DNA of 64,000 nt from Paramecium octaurelia (Eukaryota > Ciliophora > Oligohymenophorea > Peniculida > Parameciidae), in NCBI GenBank assembly GCA_905182995.1, contig CAJJDP010000124.1:213072-277071 (forward strand), written 5' to 3'. The position numbers were made by a program, and so were the translations under genes. Below the pieces are notes generated by a model. The model was not told where the DNA came from. It searched no databases and saw nothing but the letters and a program-made list of their open reading frames with translations. Positions 61,938 through 64,000 of this stretch are shown here, one piece after another; the first letter of the stretch is position 1, and each line of letters starts with the position of its first letter.

Positions 61938-64000
61938 TCACTTCACAATAACATTAGCAATCAAAGGACCCAAGAATATCCATCCCACAGTGACACCTAC
62001 AGTCAGAAGTAAAGCAGTTAAGAGGAACTTGCATATCTTATTATATAGATCGGGACCTTTGATCAAATTAGATTACTACCCATAATCTCCTTAATAAAAC
62101 CGAGTGGATTGGTGATATCAAATGACAATCGACCAGTAGGTTCATTCAATGGAGGGAACACATTCGGAGGATCTCTGCCAAATCCATTTGGTTTTTTCTC
62201 GGCCTCAGTGAGAGGTATCAACTCAAAAGAACACAAGACTTGTCCTTATGATATTTTCTATCCTTCCTCGTCCACGGCATCTGGATGATATACATCCAAC
62301 TAGTAAATGATATAAGTGTATAGGTATTACCCAAAGTCTGTCAGTTATTACACCTCCCTTCTCTCTGATTCGTTGAGTCAAAGATGTTGCTTAAAGTCTC
62401 TTGACAGCTTTGTCAATCATCTTGTGTGTATTCAAATTGAATGTTGTTTCTCCTATTAATTCATCTGATCCCACAATGTCCTTGTCCCACAATTGAATCT
62501 TAAACTTATCAGTTCCGAATTCATCTGGAAGTGCTGGATAAGTTACTTTATTCTTGATTCTCCAATTAAAAGAACCCTTAGCCCTGCATCTCCAATGAAT
62601 ATCCGTTTCTTGAAGTTCTTAGTTGGCAATTCCCGCTTTACAGTACAAATCGTTGCATTTCTCTAATTCGTCTTTGAATACACAATTTCTTGTCTCAAAA
62701 ATAATTACTCTCAGTTCAAATTAATAGCGAGGAGGAGCAGTAATTTTAATCATGGGGTCTTTTTTGGCATAGGCCTTTTCTACCAAGTCAATCCATAATT
62801 ACAATCTGCCTACTGAAGATCCGAATTCATCCTTTATATTTCTATTCTCAATTGGTTTCTTCTCAAATTAATGCCACATCACAGAAAAATATCTATCCTC
62901 CAAATCAATCAGGGAGGTACCCACTAATTCATCACCAATTGATTAGGCACTCCAAATTTCAGCTTCTATAATAGCTGATCCTGGAACTTCCATTTGCAAT
63001 TCAAATGGAAAATAGAATTAAGGATTATTGGTACCTTGTCTTAATGAAAGCATTTTTAAATCATGCTCTTTTGTTGCAGTTCTTATTTTTATGTACAAAT
63101 CAGGTGGTTCATCTCCTCCACTTTAAATATCGATTCCTGCTAGAATGTATAATCTGCATACATATTATTTGGGTCTCATCATTTTTATATACATTTCTTT
63201 CTTTTTCTCAATATCCTAACCAGGCTTGACCTCTAAAAACAAACATTTAAAATCACAGACTCTTGAAGGTCCATTCTTTTCAGTTAAAAATTAGGTATCT
63301 TTGCCTCTACTCTACCCTGTCATTATTGTGTACTTGAGGAATTTCTTGCTAGTTTTCATTTTATCTTCCAAGTCATCAGGTAAGAACTTCCTGCCCTTCA
63401 ACCATTCAGGTGTCACATCCAAGTCCTCTCCGTCGTCTGTATCAAAATCTTCATATGTTTCAATATCAATTGTTTTTTTCTTCTTTGGTAGCAAGGCAGC
63501 AAATCCAAATAGCTTCGCCTTCTTGGAACCCTTCGACAACATCTTCTTTTTCTGTTTGGGCTTCTTCACTGCATCCATATTGTCTTTGGGACCAGAATTA
63601 ACTGATAAGGCTTTTGAGGATACTTTGGATGCTTTGGAAAAGGATAAATCCGTTGGAACCTATAAGGTCTTTAAAGGTTATTGTGATTGAGGCAATTATT
63701 GAAGCTAATCAGACAGATTTGCTTACGGTTAGACAGCTTATACTTCTTGAATTTATTGTGATTGTCTACGACTTAATTCTGCTTAATTTTTGATGTGTTA
63801 CTCAGCTTCGAAGACAACTCGTTAATCAACCTAACTTAACATTCTTATGCTTCTTTGAGATCCCTGAATGGGTGGTTAAACGACTCTCTACCCTATTTTC
63901 ATCTACTATTGATCATTCATAGTTTTAGACTTTGGTTCTGAAGGTACTATTCTGGATTCATCCAAATTTGGTTGGAAATTGAAATCTTCAATCTGTTGTT
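61938..64000 (-). CDS. Ferlin, C-terminal part (5' end outside window)
   Basis: The reading frame is open to the window edge and covers about 669 codons. Ferlins are tail-anchored proteins with several C2 domains that bind calcium and lipid and drive membrane fusion or repair. Seen here: a Q-rich linker, a basic/acidic region (KKPKQKKKMLSKGSKKAK, then TYEDFDTDDGEDLD), a C2 domain starting KQYVCRLYILAGIDIQSGGD, a second C2 starting RYQFELRVIIFETRNC with the WDKD strand (KIQLWDKDIVGSDELIG), the ferlin segment LTEAEKKPNGFGRDPPNVFP, and the terminal anchor FLLTALLLTVGVTVGWIFLG. Introns are 62300-62330 (31 nt) and 62057-62079 (23 nt); the second lies just before the anchor. Some calcium-site Asp positions in the first C2 look unusual. 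In ciliates exocytosis of trichocysts is a natural setting, but that is inference. Confidence 0.87.

Noticed and set aside
63301-63690. Plus-strand 129-codon ORF with hydrophobic stretches
   Set aside because: Antisense of the ferlin N-terminal linker and basic region, where the minus strand is open to the window edge.
1-64000. Hundreds of TAA and TAG codons inside long similar-looking frames, as if the genes were pseudogenes
   Set aside because: The same codons sit at Gln positions in well-conserved proteins (RPN11, eL38, kinases), while TGA ends every model. This is the ciliate code, not gene decay.

Overview
The window looks like macronuclear DNA of a Paramecium-type ciliate. In every convincing gene TAA and TAG are read through as glutamine and only TGA ends the protein (ciliate code, table 6). 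Genes are split by tiny introns of about 19-35 nt, most with GTA...TAG ends. Spacers are very AT-rich and often only tens of bases long. All gene models below were translated by hand with this code. Most were checked by requiring start, introns and TGA to agree in frame. There is no rRNA, CRISPR, telomere repeat, recognisable tRNA, or intact transposon or virus-like element.

Layout. 1-22.3 kb is a dense stretch of unrelated housekeeping and cytoskeletal genes: an unknown C-terminus, ribosomal protein eL38, a coiled-coil protein, a small protein kinase, the proteasome lid deubiquitinase RPN11, a doubtful gene, an MFS transporter, a 1,681-residue C2HC-finger/coiled-coil protein, a LITAF-domain protein, a small hypothetical, an MEK-like kinase, a Q/N-rich ZC2HC1 protein, a TPR protein, a coiled-coil protein, a DENND4-like protein and another hypothetical.

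23.2-58.7 kb is dominated by seven very large genes (1,320-1,510 residues each). They encode secreted or single-pass membrane proteins that I could not assign to any named family but that are clearly related to each other: two on + (23.2-31.6 kb), four on - (35.3-54.0 kb) and one on + (54.1-58.7 kb). They share an N-terminal signal sequence followed by Cys, a central motif like PLY-x-Y...ILVY, and a W-x2-GQ patch followed in several members by C-x2-C. Most have a C-terminal transmembrane anchor. Two neighbours share a 374-bp block differing at only 9 positions, which looks like a recent gene-conversion tract starting at the W-x2-GQ motif. One unrelated EF-hand/C2-like gene sits inside the array.

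58.7-64 kb holds a three-repeat Myb protein, a non-coding AT-rich gap, a VAP (MSP-domain) protein with a tail anchor, and the C-terminal half of a ferlin. The last two both belong to membrane contact and fusion biology and lie head to tail with 21 bp between them.

Genes are packed so tightly that convergent pairs are separated by as little as 8 bp, so their 3' ends must overlap as antisense RNA.
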